DNA of 47,621 nucleotides from contig NW_027018278.1 in the NCBI RefSeq assembly GCF_032854445.1, forward strand, positions 1-47,621, read 5' to 3'. The translations under genes were made by a program, and so were the position numbers. This stretch comes from Liolophura sinensis. Its lineage: Eukaryota > Mollusca > Polyplacophora > Chitonida > Chitonidae. Each line of letters starts with the position of its first letter. The stretch's first letter is position 1. Of the stretch, positions 11,556 to 21,891 are shown piece after piece. The notes under the pieces were generated by a model. That model saw only the letters and a list, made by a program, of their open reading frames with translations. It searched no databases and was not told the DNA's origin.

Positions 11556-12076
11556 GTACCTTGTGGTTTTCACGTACAAATGGTGTGGTTTTTCTACACG
11601 TAGATAAAGACATTGAGATTGTCTTGCACTTAGAAGTAAGACAATTGCTGGGTGAGTTAAATGGGCTTGGCCCAAAGATTTGACGTCTTCTGGGCTACCG
11701 AAGGGCACATAACTTATAGTCAAAAGTTGAATATAGTAATGACCAGTCGCGATTGTACAGAGTACAGTGTAGCCGATTTCAATTAACAAAAAGACCAGGT
11801 AAAAATGCAAAAGTGGAAAAACTGTTCCAGTGCTGCTGGTAAGAGGCTAATCCGACGTATTTTGTGACGAGAAATCGAATGGTGCAAACCGAGTTGCTCT
11901 CCGACCAATACTTTTGGCTGTAGTGACAATTGAATGATAATTTATGTCATAATCACGTGCCCAGCAACGGCTCTTACTCCATGGAAACCAGGGAAATTTG
12001 CAATTTTTCAACAGCTGCCGATGCCTGGCTCAATTCCGCATCTTTTGGCACCTTACTGAAGTGGGTCAGTGTTCAG
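11528..12076 (+). repeat. Reference monomer, class B (copy M22)
   Basis: A full-length 549-bp copy chosen as the example of the commonest class (48 of 86). Its last ~110 bp carry GAAATT, TTTTTCAAC, GGCTCAATTCCGC, TTACTGAAG and TTCAG, the alternative states to class A at the same positions. The palindrome zone here reads TTGAATGATAATTTATG, so the 14-bp palindrome of class A copies is broken. Other B copies have GAATGATCATTTATG, which keeps a 10-bp palindrome. The frame through this region is open, which is why most long forward open frames fall on B and C copies. Confidence 0.9.
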
Positions 12077-12509
12077 TTGTACTTTTTACAGCAGACTGTA
12101 TCAAGTACCTTGTGGTTTTCACGTACAAATGGTGTGGTTTTTCTACACGTAGATAAAGACATTGAGATTGTCTTGCACTTAGAAGTAAGGCAATTGCTGG
12201 GTGAGTTAAATGGGCTTGGCCCAAAGATTTGACGTCTTCTGGGCTACCGAAGGGCACATAACTTATAGTCAAAAGTTGAATATAGTAATGACCAGTCGCG
12301 ATTGTACAGAGTACAGTGTAGCCGATTTCAATTAACAAAAAGACCAGGCAAACATGCAAAAGTGGAAAAACTGTTCCAGTGCTTCTAGTAAGAGACTAAT
12401 CCGACGTATTTTGTGACGAGAAATCGAATGGTGCAATCCGAGTTGCTCTCCGACCAATACTTTTGGCTGTAGTGACAATTGAATGATCATTTATGTCATA
12501 ATCACGTGC

Positions 12510-14698
12510 GTAGCAACGGCTCTTACTCCATGGAAACCAGGGAAATTTGCAATTTTTCAACAGCTGCCGATGCCTGGCTCAATTCCGCATCTTTTGGCAC
12601 CTTACTGAAGTGGGTCAGTGTTCAGTTGTACTTTTTACAGCAGACTGTATCAGGTACCTTGTGTTTTTCACGTACAAATGGTGTGGTTTTTCTACACGTA
12701 GATAAAGACATTGAGATTGTCTTGCACTTAGAAGTAAGACAATTGCTGGGTGAGTTAAATGGGCTTAGCCCAAAGATTTCAGGTCTTCTGGGCTACCGAA
12801 GGGCACATAACTTATAGTCAAAAGTTGAATATAGTAATGACCAGTCGCGATTGTACAGAGTGCAGTGTAGCCGGTTTCAATTAACAAAAAGACCAGGCAA
12901 AAATGCAAAAGTGGAAAAACTGTTCCAGTGCTGCTGGTAACAGGCTAATCCGACGTATTTTGTGACGACAAATCGAATGATGCAAACCGCGTTGCTCTCC
13001 GACCAATGCTTTTGCCTGTAGTGACAATTGAATGATCATTTATGTCATAATCACGTGCCCAGCAACGGCTCTTACTCCATGGAAACCAGGGAAATTTGCA
13101 ATTTTTCAACAGCTGCCGATGCCGGGCTCAATTCCGCATCTTTTGGCACCTTATTCATGTGGGTCTGTGGTCAGTTGTACTTTTTACAGCAGACTGTATC
13201 AAGTACCTTTTGTTTTTTATGTACAAATGGTGTGGTTTTTCTACACGTAGATAAAGACATTGAGATTGTCTTGCACTTAGAAGTAAGACAATTGCTGGGT
13301 GAGTTAAATGGGCTTGGCCCAAAGATTTCAGGTCTTCTGGGCTACCGAAGGGCACATAACTTATAGTCAAAAGTTGAATATAGTAATGACCAGTCGCGAT
13401 TGTACAGAGTACAGTGTAGCCGATTTCAATTAACAAAAAGACCAGGCCAAAATGCAAAAGTGGAAAAACTGTTCCAGTGCTACTAGTAAGAGCCTAATCC
13501 GACGTATTTTGTGACGAGAAATCGAATGGTGCAATCCGCGTTGCTCTCCGACCAATACTTTTGGCTGTAGCGACAACTCAATGATCATTTATGTCATAAT
13601 CACGTGCGTAGCAACGGCTCTTACTCCATGGAAACCAGGGAAATTTGCAATTTTTCAACAGCTGCCGATGCCTGGCTCAATTCCGCATCTTTTGGCACCT
13701 TACTGAAGTGGGTTAGTGTTCAGTTGTACTTTTTACAGCAGACTGTATCAAGTACCTTTTGTTTTTCACGTACAAATGGTGTGGTTTTTCTACACGTAGA
13801 TAAAGACATTGAGATTGTCTAGGACTTAGAAGTAAGGCAATTGCTGGGTGAGTTAAATGGGCTTGGCCCAAAGATTTGACGTCTTCTGGGCTACCGAAGG
13901 GCACATAACTTATAGTCAAAAGTTGAATATAGTAATGACCAGTCGCGATTGTACAGAGTACAGTTTAGCCGATTTCAATTAACAAAAAGACCAGGCAAAA
14001 ATGCAAAAGTGGAAAAACTGTTCCAGTGCTACTAGTAAGAGGCTAATCCGACGTATTTTGTGACGAGAAATCGAATGGTGCAAACCGCGTTGCTCTCCGA
14101 CCAATACTTTTGGCTGTAGCGACAGATCAATGATCATTGATGTCATAATCACGTGCCCAGCAACGGCTCTTACTCCATGGAAACCAGGGATATTTGCAAT
14201 TTTTTAACAGCTGCCGATGCCTGGCCCAATTCTGCATCTTTTGGCACCTTAAAAATGTGGGTCAGTGTTTAGTTGTACTTTTCACAGCAGACTGTATCAA
14301 GTACCTTGTGTTTTTTATGTACAAATGGTCTGGTTTTTTTACACGTAGATAAAGACATTGAGATTTTCTTGCACTTAGAAGTAAGACAATTGCTGGGTGA
14401 GTTAAATGGGCTTGGTCCAAAGATTTCAGGTCTTCTGGGCTACCGAAGGGCACATAACTTATAGTCAAAAGTTGAATATAGTAATGACCAGTCGCGATTG
14501 TACAGAGTACAGTGTAGCCGATTTCAATTAACAAAAAGACCAGGCAAAAATGCAAAAGTGGAAAAACTGTTCCAGTGCTTCTGGTAAGAGGATAATCCGA
14601 CGTATTTTGTGACGAGAAATCGAATGGTGCAAACCGCGTTGCTCTCCGACCACTTCTTTTTGCTGTAGCGACAATTGATTGATCATTGATGTCATAAT
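12510..14698 (+). repeat. Older five-copy displaced block inside the eight-copy block, copy 1
   Basis: Matches about 15255-17443 at 2,745 bp (five units). Shared states: CAGGTACC (12649/15394), GTAACAGGCTAATCC, CAATGCTTTTGCC, GCCGGGCTC, CCAGGCCAAAATGC, TCTAGGAC and AGAGGATAATCC. It diverges on the left between GTGCGTAGC (12507) and GTGCCCAGC, and on the right at 14699 (A against C at 17444). It shows more differences than the 4,392-bp pair, so it is probably an older event. Confidence 0.75.
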
Positions 14699-17499
14699 AA
14701 CGTGCGTAGCAACGGCTCTTACTCCATGGAAACCAGGGAAATTTGCAATTTTTCAACAGCTGCCGATGCCTGGCTCAATTCCGCATCTTTTGGCACCTTA
14801 CTGAAGTGGGTCAGTGTTCAGTTGTACTTTTTACAGCAGACTGTATCAAGTACCTTGTGGTTTTCACATACAAATGGTGTGGTTTTTCTACACGTAGATA
14901 AAGACATTGAGATTGTCTTGCACTTAGAAGTAAGGCAATTGCTGGGTGAGTTAAATGGGCTTAGCCCAAAGATTTCAGGTTTTCTGGGCTACCGAAGGGC
15001 ACATAACTTATAGTCAAAAGTTGAATATAGTAATGACCAGTCGCGATTGTACAGAGTGCAGTGTAGCCGGTTTCAATTAACAAAAAGACCAGGCAAAAAT
15101 GCAAAAGTTTACAAACTGTTCCAGTGCTGCTGGTAAGAGGCTAATCCGACGTATTTTGTGACGACAAATCGAATGATGCAAACCGCGTTGCTCTCCGACC
15201 AATACTTTTGCCTGTAGTGACAATTGAATGATCATTTATGTCATAATCACGTGCCCAGCAACGGCTCTTACTCCATGGAAACCAGGGAAATTTGCAATTT
15301 TTCAACAGCTGCCGATGCCTGGCTCAATTCCGCATCTTTTGGCACCTTACTGAAGTGGGTCAGTGTTCAGTTGTACTTTTTACAGCAGACTGTATCAGGT
15401 ACCTTGTGTTTTTCACGTACAAATGGTGTGGTTTTTCTACACGTAGATAAAGACATTGAGATTGTCTTGCACTTAGAAGTAAGACAATTGCTGGGTGAGT
15501 TAAATGGGCTTAGCCCAAAGATTTCAGGTCTTCTGGGCTACCGAAGGGCACATAACTTATAGTCAAAAGTTGAATATAGTAATGACCAGTCGCGATTGTA
15601 CAGAGTGCAGTGTAGCCGGTTTCAATTAACAAAAAGACCAGGCAAAAATGCAAAAGTGGAAAAACTGTTCCAGTGCTGCTGGTAACAGGCTAATCCGACG
15701 TATTTTGTGACGACAAATCGAATGATGCAAACCGCGTTGCTCTCCGACCAATGCTTTTGCCTGTAGTGACAATTGAATGATCATTTATGTCATAATCACG
15801 TGCCCAGCAACGGCTCTTACTCCATGGAAACCAGGGAAATTTGCAATTTTTCAACAGCTGCCGATGCCGGGCTCAATTCCGCATCTTTTGGCACCTTATT
15901 CATGTGGGTCTGTGGTCAGTTGTACTTTTTACAGCAGACTGTATCAAGTACCTTTTGTTTTTTATGTACAAATGGTGTGGTTTTTCTACACGTAGATAAA
16001 GACATTGAGATTGTCTTGCACTTAGAAGTAAGACAATTGCTGGGTGAGTTAAATGGGCTTGGCCCAAAGATTTCAGGTCTTCTGGGCTACCGAAGGGCAC
16101 ATAACTTATAGTCAAAAGTTGAATATAGTAATGACCAGTCGCGATTGTACAGAGTACAGTGTAGCCGATTTCAATTAACAAAAAGACCAGGCCAAAATGC
16201 AAAAGTGGAAAAACTGTTCCAGTGCTACTAGTAAGAGCCTAATCCGACGTATTTTGTGACGAGAAATCGAATGGTGCAATCCGCGTTGCTCTCCGACCAA
16301 TACTTTTGGCTGTAGCGACAACTCAATGATCATTTATGTCATAATCACGTGCGTAGCAACGGCTCTTACTCCATGGAAACCAGGGAAATTTGCAATTTTT
16401 CAACAGCTGCCGATGCCTGGCTCAATTCCGCATCTTTTGGCACCTTACTGAAGTGGGTTAGTGTTCAGTTGTACTTTTTACAGCAGACTGTATCAAGTAC
16501 CTTGTGTTTTTCACGTACAAATGGTGTGGTTTTTCTACACGTAGATAAAGACATTGAGATTGTCTAGGACTTAGAAGTAAGGCAATTGCTGGGTGAGTTA
16601 AATGGGCTTGGCCCAAAGATTTGACGTCTTCTGGGCTACCGAAGGGCACATAACTTATAGTCAAAAGTTGAATATAGTAATGACCAGTCGCGATTGTACA
16701 GAGTACAGTTTAGCCGAGTTCAATTAACAAAAAGACCAGGCAAAAATGCAAAAGTGGAAAAACTGTTCCAGTGCTACTAGTAAGAGGCTAATCCGACGTA
16801 TTTTGTGACGAGAAATCGAATGGTGCAAACCGCGTTGCTCTCCGACCAATACTTTTGGCTGTAGCGACAGATCAATGATCATTGATGTCATAATCACGTG
16901 CCCAGCAACGGCTCTTACTCCATGGAAACCAGGGATATTTGCAATTTTTTAACAGCTGCCGATGCCTGGCCCAATTCTGCATCTTTTGGCACCTTAAAAA
17001 TGTGGGTCAGTGTTTAGTTGTACTTTTCACAGCAGACTGTATCAAGTACCTTGTGTTTTTTATGTACAAATGGTCTGGTTTTTTTACACGTAGATAAAGA
17101 CATTGAGATTTTCTTGCACTTAGAAGTAAGACAATTGCTGGGTGAGTTAAATGGGCTTGGTCCAAAGATTTCAGGTCTTCTGGGCTACCGAAGGGCACAT
17201 AACTTATAGTCAAAAGTTGAATATAGTAATGACCAGTCGCGATTGTACAGAGTACAGTGTAGCCGATTTCAATTAACAAAAAGACCAGGCAAAAATGCAA
17301 AAGTGGAAAAACTGTTCCAGTGCTTCTGGTAAGAGGATAATCCGACGTATTTTGTGACGAGAAATCGAATGGTGCAAACCGCGTTGCTCTCCGACCACTT
17401 CTTTTTGCTGTAGCGACAATTGATTGATCATTGATGTCATAATCACGTGCCCAGCAACGGCACTTACTCCATGGAAACCAGGAAAATTTGCAATTTTTC
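13108..17499 (+). repeat. Eight-monomer block, tandem copy 1 (4,392 bp)
   Basis: Matches the next block at a displacement of exactly 4,392 bp (8 x 549). The matched window runs from 13092 to 17515; the limits given are the midpoint of the exchange interval. Reading both copies side by side I found three substitutions: 14366 T against 18758 G, 14448 G against 18840 C, and 16706 C against 21098 G. I saw no indels. The near identity implies a very recent duplication. Confidence 0.9.
15255..17443 (+). repeat. Older five-copy displaced block, copy 2
   Basis: Partner of 12510-14698. Because it lies inside the later eight-copy duplication, the same block recurs in full about 4,392 bp further right (19647-21835). 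The first block recurs in part from 17500 to 19090. The central domain therefore contains four related versions of one four-monomer segment. Confidence 0.7.
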
Positions 17500-18115
17500 A
17501 ACAGCTGCCGATGCCGGGCTCAATTCCGCATCTTTTGGCACCTTATTCATGTGGGTCTGTGGTCAGTTGTACTTTTTACAGCAGACTGTATCAAGTACCT
17601 TTTGTTTTTTATGTACAAATGGTGTGGTTTTTCTACACGTAGATAAAGACATTGAGATTGTCTTGCACTTAGAAGTAAGACAATTGCTGGGTGAGTTAAA
17701 TGGGCTTGGCCCAAAGATTTCAGGTCTTCTGGGCTACCGAAGGGCACATAACTTATAGTCAAAAGTTGAATATAGTAATGACCAGTCGCGATTGTACAGA
17801 GTACAGTGTAGCCGATTTCAATTAACAAAAAGACCAGGCCAAAATGCAAAAGTGGAAAAACTGTTCCAGTGCTACTAGTAAGAGCCTAATCCGACGTATT
17901 TTGTGACGAGAAATCGAATGGTGCAATCCGCGTTGCTCTCCGACCAATACTTTTGGCTGTAGCGACAACTCAATGATCATTTATGTCATAATCACGTGCG
18001 TAGCAACGGCTCTTACTCCATGGAAACCAGGGAAATTTGCAATTTTTCAACAGCTGCCGATGCCTGGCTCAATTCCGCATCTTTTGGCACCTTACTGAAG
18101 TGGGTTAGTGTTCAG

Positions 18116-18664
18116 TTGTACTTTTTACAGCAGACTGTATCAAGTACCTTTTGTTTTTCACGTACAAATGGTGTGGTTTTTCTACACGTAGATAAAGACA
18201 TTGAGATTGTCTAGGACTTAGAAGTAAGGCAATTGCTGGGTGAGTTAAATGGGCTTGGCCCAAAGATTTGACGTCTTCTGGGCTACCGAAGGGCACATAA
18301 CTTATAGTCAAAAGTTGAATATAGTAATGACCAGTCGCGATTGTACAGAGTACAGTTTAGCCGATTTCAATTAACAAAAAGACCAGGCAAAAATGCAAAA
18401 GTGGAAAAACTGTTCCAGTGCTACTAGTAAGAGGCTAATCCGACGTATTTTGTGACGAGAAATCGAATGGTGCAAACCGCGTTGCTCTCCGACCAATACT
18501 TTTGGCTGTAGCGACAGATCAATGATCATTGATGTCATAATCACGTGCCCAGCAACGGCTCTTACTCCATGGAAACCAGGGATATTTGCAATTTTTTAAC
18601 AGCTGCCGATGCCTGGCCCAATTCTGCATCTTTTGGCACCTTAAAAATGTGGGTCAGTGTTTAG
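18116..18664 (+). repeat. Reference monomer, class A* (copy M34)
   Basis: This class shares GATATT, TTTTTTAAC, GGCCCAATT and TTTAG with class A but has CTGCATC instead of CCACATC and TTAAAAATG instead of TTATAAATG, so it lacks the TATAAAT motif. It is normally followed by a copy beginning TTGTACTTTTCACAG. Members are M26, M31, M34, M39, M45, M72, M77 and M81. None lies left of 13.7 kb. M45 is a hybrid: it has TTTTTCAAC (a B state) ahead of the A* states. The class looks like a derivative of A or a recombinant of A with another class. Confidence 0.85.
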
Positions 18665-19762
18665 TTGTACTTTTCACAGCAGACTGTATCAAGTACCTTG
18701 TGTTTTTTATGTACAAATGGTCTGGTTTTTTTACACGTAGATAAAGACATTGAGATTGTCTTGCACTTAGAAGTAAGACAATTGCTGGGTGAGTTAAATG
18801 GGCTTGGTCCAAAGATTTCAGGTCTTCTGGGCTACCGAACGGCACATAACTTATAGTCAAAAGTTGAATATAGTAATGACCAGTCGCGATTGTACAGAGT
18901 ACAGTGTAGCCGATTTCAATTAACAAAAAGACCAGGCAAAAATGCAAAAGTGGAAAAACTGTTCCAGTGCTTCTGGTAAGAGGATAATCCGACGTATTTT
19001 GTGACGAGAAATCGAATGGTGCAAACCGCGTTGCTCTCCGACCACTTCTTTTTGCTGTAGCGACAATTGATTGATCATTGATGTCATAATAACGTGCGTA
19101 GCAACGGCTCTTACTCCATGGAAACCAGGGAAATTTGCAATTTTTCAACAGCTGCCGATGCCTGGCTCAATTCCGCATCTTTTGGCACCTTACTGAAGTG
19201 GGTCAGTGTTCAGTTGTACTTTTTACAGCAGACTGTATCAAGTACCTTGTGGTTTTCACATACAAATGGTGTGGTTTTTCTACACGTAGATAAAGACATT
19301 GAGATTGTCTTGCACTTAGAAGTAAGGCAATTGCTGGGTGAGTTAAATGGGCTTAGCCCAAAGATTTCAGGTTTTCTGGGCTACCGAAGGGCACATAACT
19401 TATAGTCAAAAGTTGAATATAGTAATGACCAGTCGCGATTGTACAGAGTGCAGTGTAGCCGGTTTCAATTAACAAAAAGACCAGGCAAAAATGCAAAAGT
19501 TTACAAACTGTTCCAGTGCTGCTGGTAAGAGGCTAATCCGACGTATTTTGTGACGACAAATCGAATGATGCAAACCGCGTTGCTCTCCGACCAATACTTT
19601 TGCCTGTAGTGACAATTGAATGATCATTTATGTCATAATCACGTGCCCAGCAACGGCTCTTACTCCATGGAAACCAGGGAAATTTGCAATTTTTCAACAG
19701 CTGCCGATGCCTGGCTCAATTCCGCATCTTTTGGCACCTTACTGAAGTGGGTCAGTGTTCAG

Positions 19763-20311
19763 TTGTACTTTTTACAGCAGACTGTATCAGGTACCTTGTG
19801 TTTTTCACGTACAAATGGTGTGGTTTTTCTACACGTAGATAAAGACATTGAGATTGTCTTGCACTTAGAAGTAAGACAATTGCTGGGTGAGTTAAATGGG
19901 CTTAGCCCAAAGATTTCAGGTCTTCTGGGCTACCGAAGGGCACATAACTTATAGTCAAAAGTTGAATATAGTAATGACCAGTCGCGATTGTACAGAGTGC
20001 AGTGTAGCCGGTTTCAATTAACAAAAAGACCAGGCAAAAATGCAAAAGTGGAAAAACTGTTCCAGTGCTGCTGGTAACAGGCTAATCCGACGTATTTTGT
20101 GACGACAAATCGAATGATGCAAACCGCGTTGCTCTCCGACCAATGCTTTTGCCTGTAGTGACAATTGAATGATCATTTATGTCATAATCACGTGCCCAGC
20201 AACGGCTCTTACTCCATGGAAACCAGGGAAATTTGCAATTTTTCAACAGCTGCCGATGCCGGGCTCAATTCCGCATCTTTTGGCACCTTATTCATGTGGG
20301 TCTGTGGTCAG
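19763..20311 (+). repeat. Reference monomer, class C (copy M37)
   Basis: Class C is like B up to CCGCATC and then changes abruptly to TTATTCATG, GGGTCTGTGG and TCAG. Members are M24, M29, M32, M37, M47, M49, M52 and M73. The first member ends at 13174 and none lies further left. M24, M29, M32 and M37 also share GCCGGGCTC in place of GCCTGGCTC, which marks them as copies of one ancestor. M52 has GTGGTTCTG and M73 has TTATTTATG as private variants. Confidence 0.85.
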
Positions 20312-21891
20312 TTGTACTTTTTACAGCAGACTGTATCAAGTACCTTTTGTTTTTTATGTACAAATGGTGTGGTTTTTCTACACGTAGATAAAGACATTGA
20401 GATTGTCTTGCACTTAGAAGTAAGACAATTGCTGGGTGAGTTAAATGGGCTTGGCCCAAAGATTTCAGGTCTTCTGGGCTACCGAAGGGCACATAACTTA
20501 TAGTCAAAAGTTGAATATAGTAATGACCAGTCGCGATTGTACAGAGTACAGTGTAGCCGATTTCAATTAACAAAAAGACCAGGCCAAAATGCAAAAGTGG
20601 AAAAACTGTTCCAGTGCTACTAGTAAGAGCCTAATCCGACGTATTTTGTGACGAGAAATCGAATGGTGCAATCCGCGTTGCTCTCCGACCAATACTTTTG
20701 GCTGTAGCGACAACTCAATGATCATTTATGTCATAATCACGTGCGTAGCAACGGCTCTTACTCCATGGAAACCAGGGAAATTTGCAATTTTTCAACAGCT
20801 GCCGATGCCTGGCTCAATTCCGCATCTTTTGGCACCTTACTGAAGTGGGTTAGTGTTCAGTTGTACTTTTTACAGCAGACTGTATCAAGTACCTTGTGTT
20901 TTTCACGTACAAATGGTGTGGTTTTTCTACACGTAGATAAAGACATTGAGATTGTCTAGGACTTAGAAGTAAGGCAATTGCTGGGTGAGTTAAATGGGCT
21001 TGGCCCAAAGATTTGACGTCTTCTGGGCTACCGAAGGGCACATAACTTATAGTCAAAAGTTGAATATAGTAATGACCAGTCGCGATTGTACAGAGTAGAG
21101 TTTAGCCGAGTTCAATTAACAAAAAGACCAGGCAAAAATGCAAAAGTGGAAAAACTGTTCCAGTGCTACTAGTAAGAGGCTAATCCGACGTATTTTGTGA
21201 CGAGAAATCGAATGGTGCAAACCGCGTTGCTCTCCGACCAATACTTTTGGCTGTAGCGACAGATCAATGATCATTGATGTCATAATCACGTGCCCAGCAA
21301 CGGCTCTTACTCCATGGAAACCAGGGATATTTGCAATTTTTTAACAGCTGCCGATGCCTGGCCCAATTCTGCATCTTTTGGCACCTTAAAAATGTGGGTC
21401 AGTGTTTAGTTGTACTTTTCACAGCAGACTGTATCAAGTACCTTGTGTTTTTTATGTACAAATGGTCTGGTTTTTTTACACGTAGATAAAGACATTGAGA
21501 TTTTCTTGCACTTAGAAGTAAGACAATTGCTGGGTGAGTTAAATGGGCTTGGTCCAAAGATTTCAGGTCTTCTGGGCTACCGAAGGGCACATAACTTATA
21601 GTCAAAAGTTGAATATAGTAATGACCAGTCGCGATTGTACAGAGTACAGTGTAGCCGATTTCAATTAACAAAAAGACCAGGCAAAAATGCAAAAGTGGAA
21701 AAACTGTTCCAGTGCTTCTGGTAAGAGGATAATCCGACGTATTTTGTGACGAGAAATCGAATGGTGCAAACCGCGTTGCTCTCCGACCACTTCTTTTTGC
21801 TGTAGCGACAATTGATTGATCATTGATGTCATAATCACGTGCCCAGCAACGGCACTTACTCCATGGAAACCAGGAAAATTTGCAATTTTTC

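Larger units (their letters stand above)
1..12505 (+). repeat. Left domain: only class A and B copies (M1-M23)
   Basis: Copy starts: 1, 550, 1099, 1648, 2196, 2744, 3292, 3842, 4392, 4941, 5490, 6039, 6588, 7137, 7686, 8235, 8784, 9333, 9882, 10431, 10979, 11528, 12077. Classes in order: M1 A, M2 B, M3 A, M4 B, M5 A, M6 B, M7 B, M8 A, M9 B, M10 A, M11 A, M12 B, M13 B, M14 B, M15 A, M16 B, M17 A, M18 B, M19 B, M20 A, M21 B, M22 B, M23 B. The first six copies strictly alternate A and B, as in a dimeric repeat. TTTCAGGTC, GCGTAGCAACGG and classes C and A* are absent. The first ~4 kb has more private one-base indels than 4-12 kb, which fits either array-edge decay or poorer read support near a contig end. 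Confidence 0.85.
12506..21891 (+). repeat. Central domain with eight-copy block in two tandem copies (M24-M40)
   Basis: Copy starts: 12626, 13175, 13724, 14273, 14822, 15371, 15920, 16469, 17018, 17567, 18116, 18665, 19214, 19763, 20312, 20861, 21410. Classes: M24 C, M25 B, M26 A*, M27 B, M28 B, M29 C, M30 B, M31 A*, M32 C, M33 B, M34 A*, M35 B, M36 B, M37 C, M38 B, M39 A*, M40 B. Every copy here is exactly 549 bp, the most regular stretch of the window. The domain opens with the first GCGTAGCAACGG (12507) and the first TTTCAGGTC (12778). Confidence 0.85.
17500..21891 (+). repeat. Eight-monomer block, tandem copy 2 (4,392 bp)
   Basis: Second tandem copy. At the junction, 17483 has the A of the block's right end (CCAGGAAAATTTG, as near 21875), while 17516 has the G of the block's left end (GCCGGG, as near 13124). 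The outer flanks have the opposite states. The exchange therefore lies within 17484-17515, in sequence common to both parents. Confidence 0.9.

Noticed and set aside
13028-13366. Forward open frames of 91-112 codons recurring in most B and C monomers
   Set aside because: They recur because 549 is divisible by three and the unit is copied. Class A copies have an in-frame TAA, variants change residues freely, most copies stop at TTTGACG, and I see no known domain, splice or promoter context.
14262-14756. Reverse-strand open frame of 164 codons, repeated near 17007, 18654 and 21399
   Set aside because: It overlaps the forward frames, exists in only a few copies of one amplified block, and its hydrophobic stretches reflect A/T-rich sequence. 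No recognisable family.
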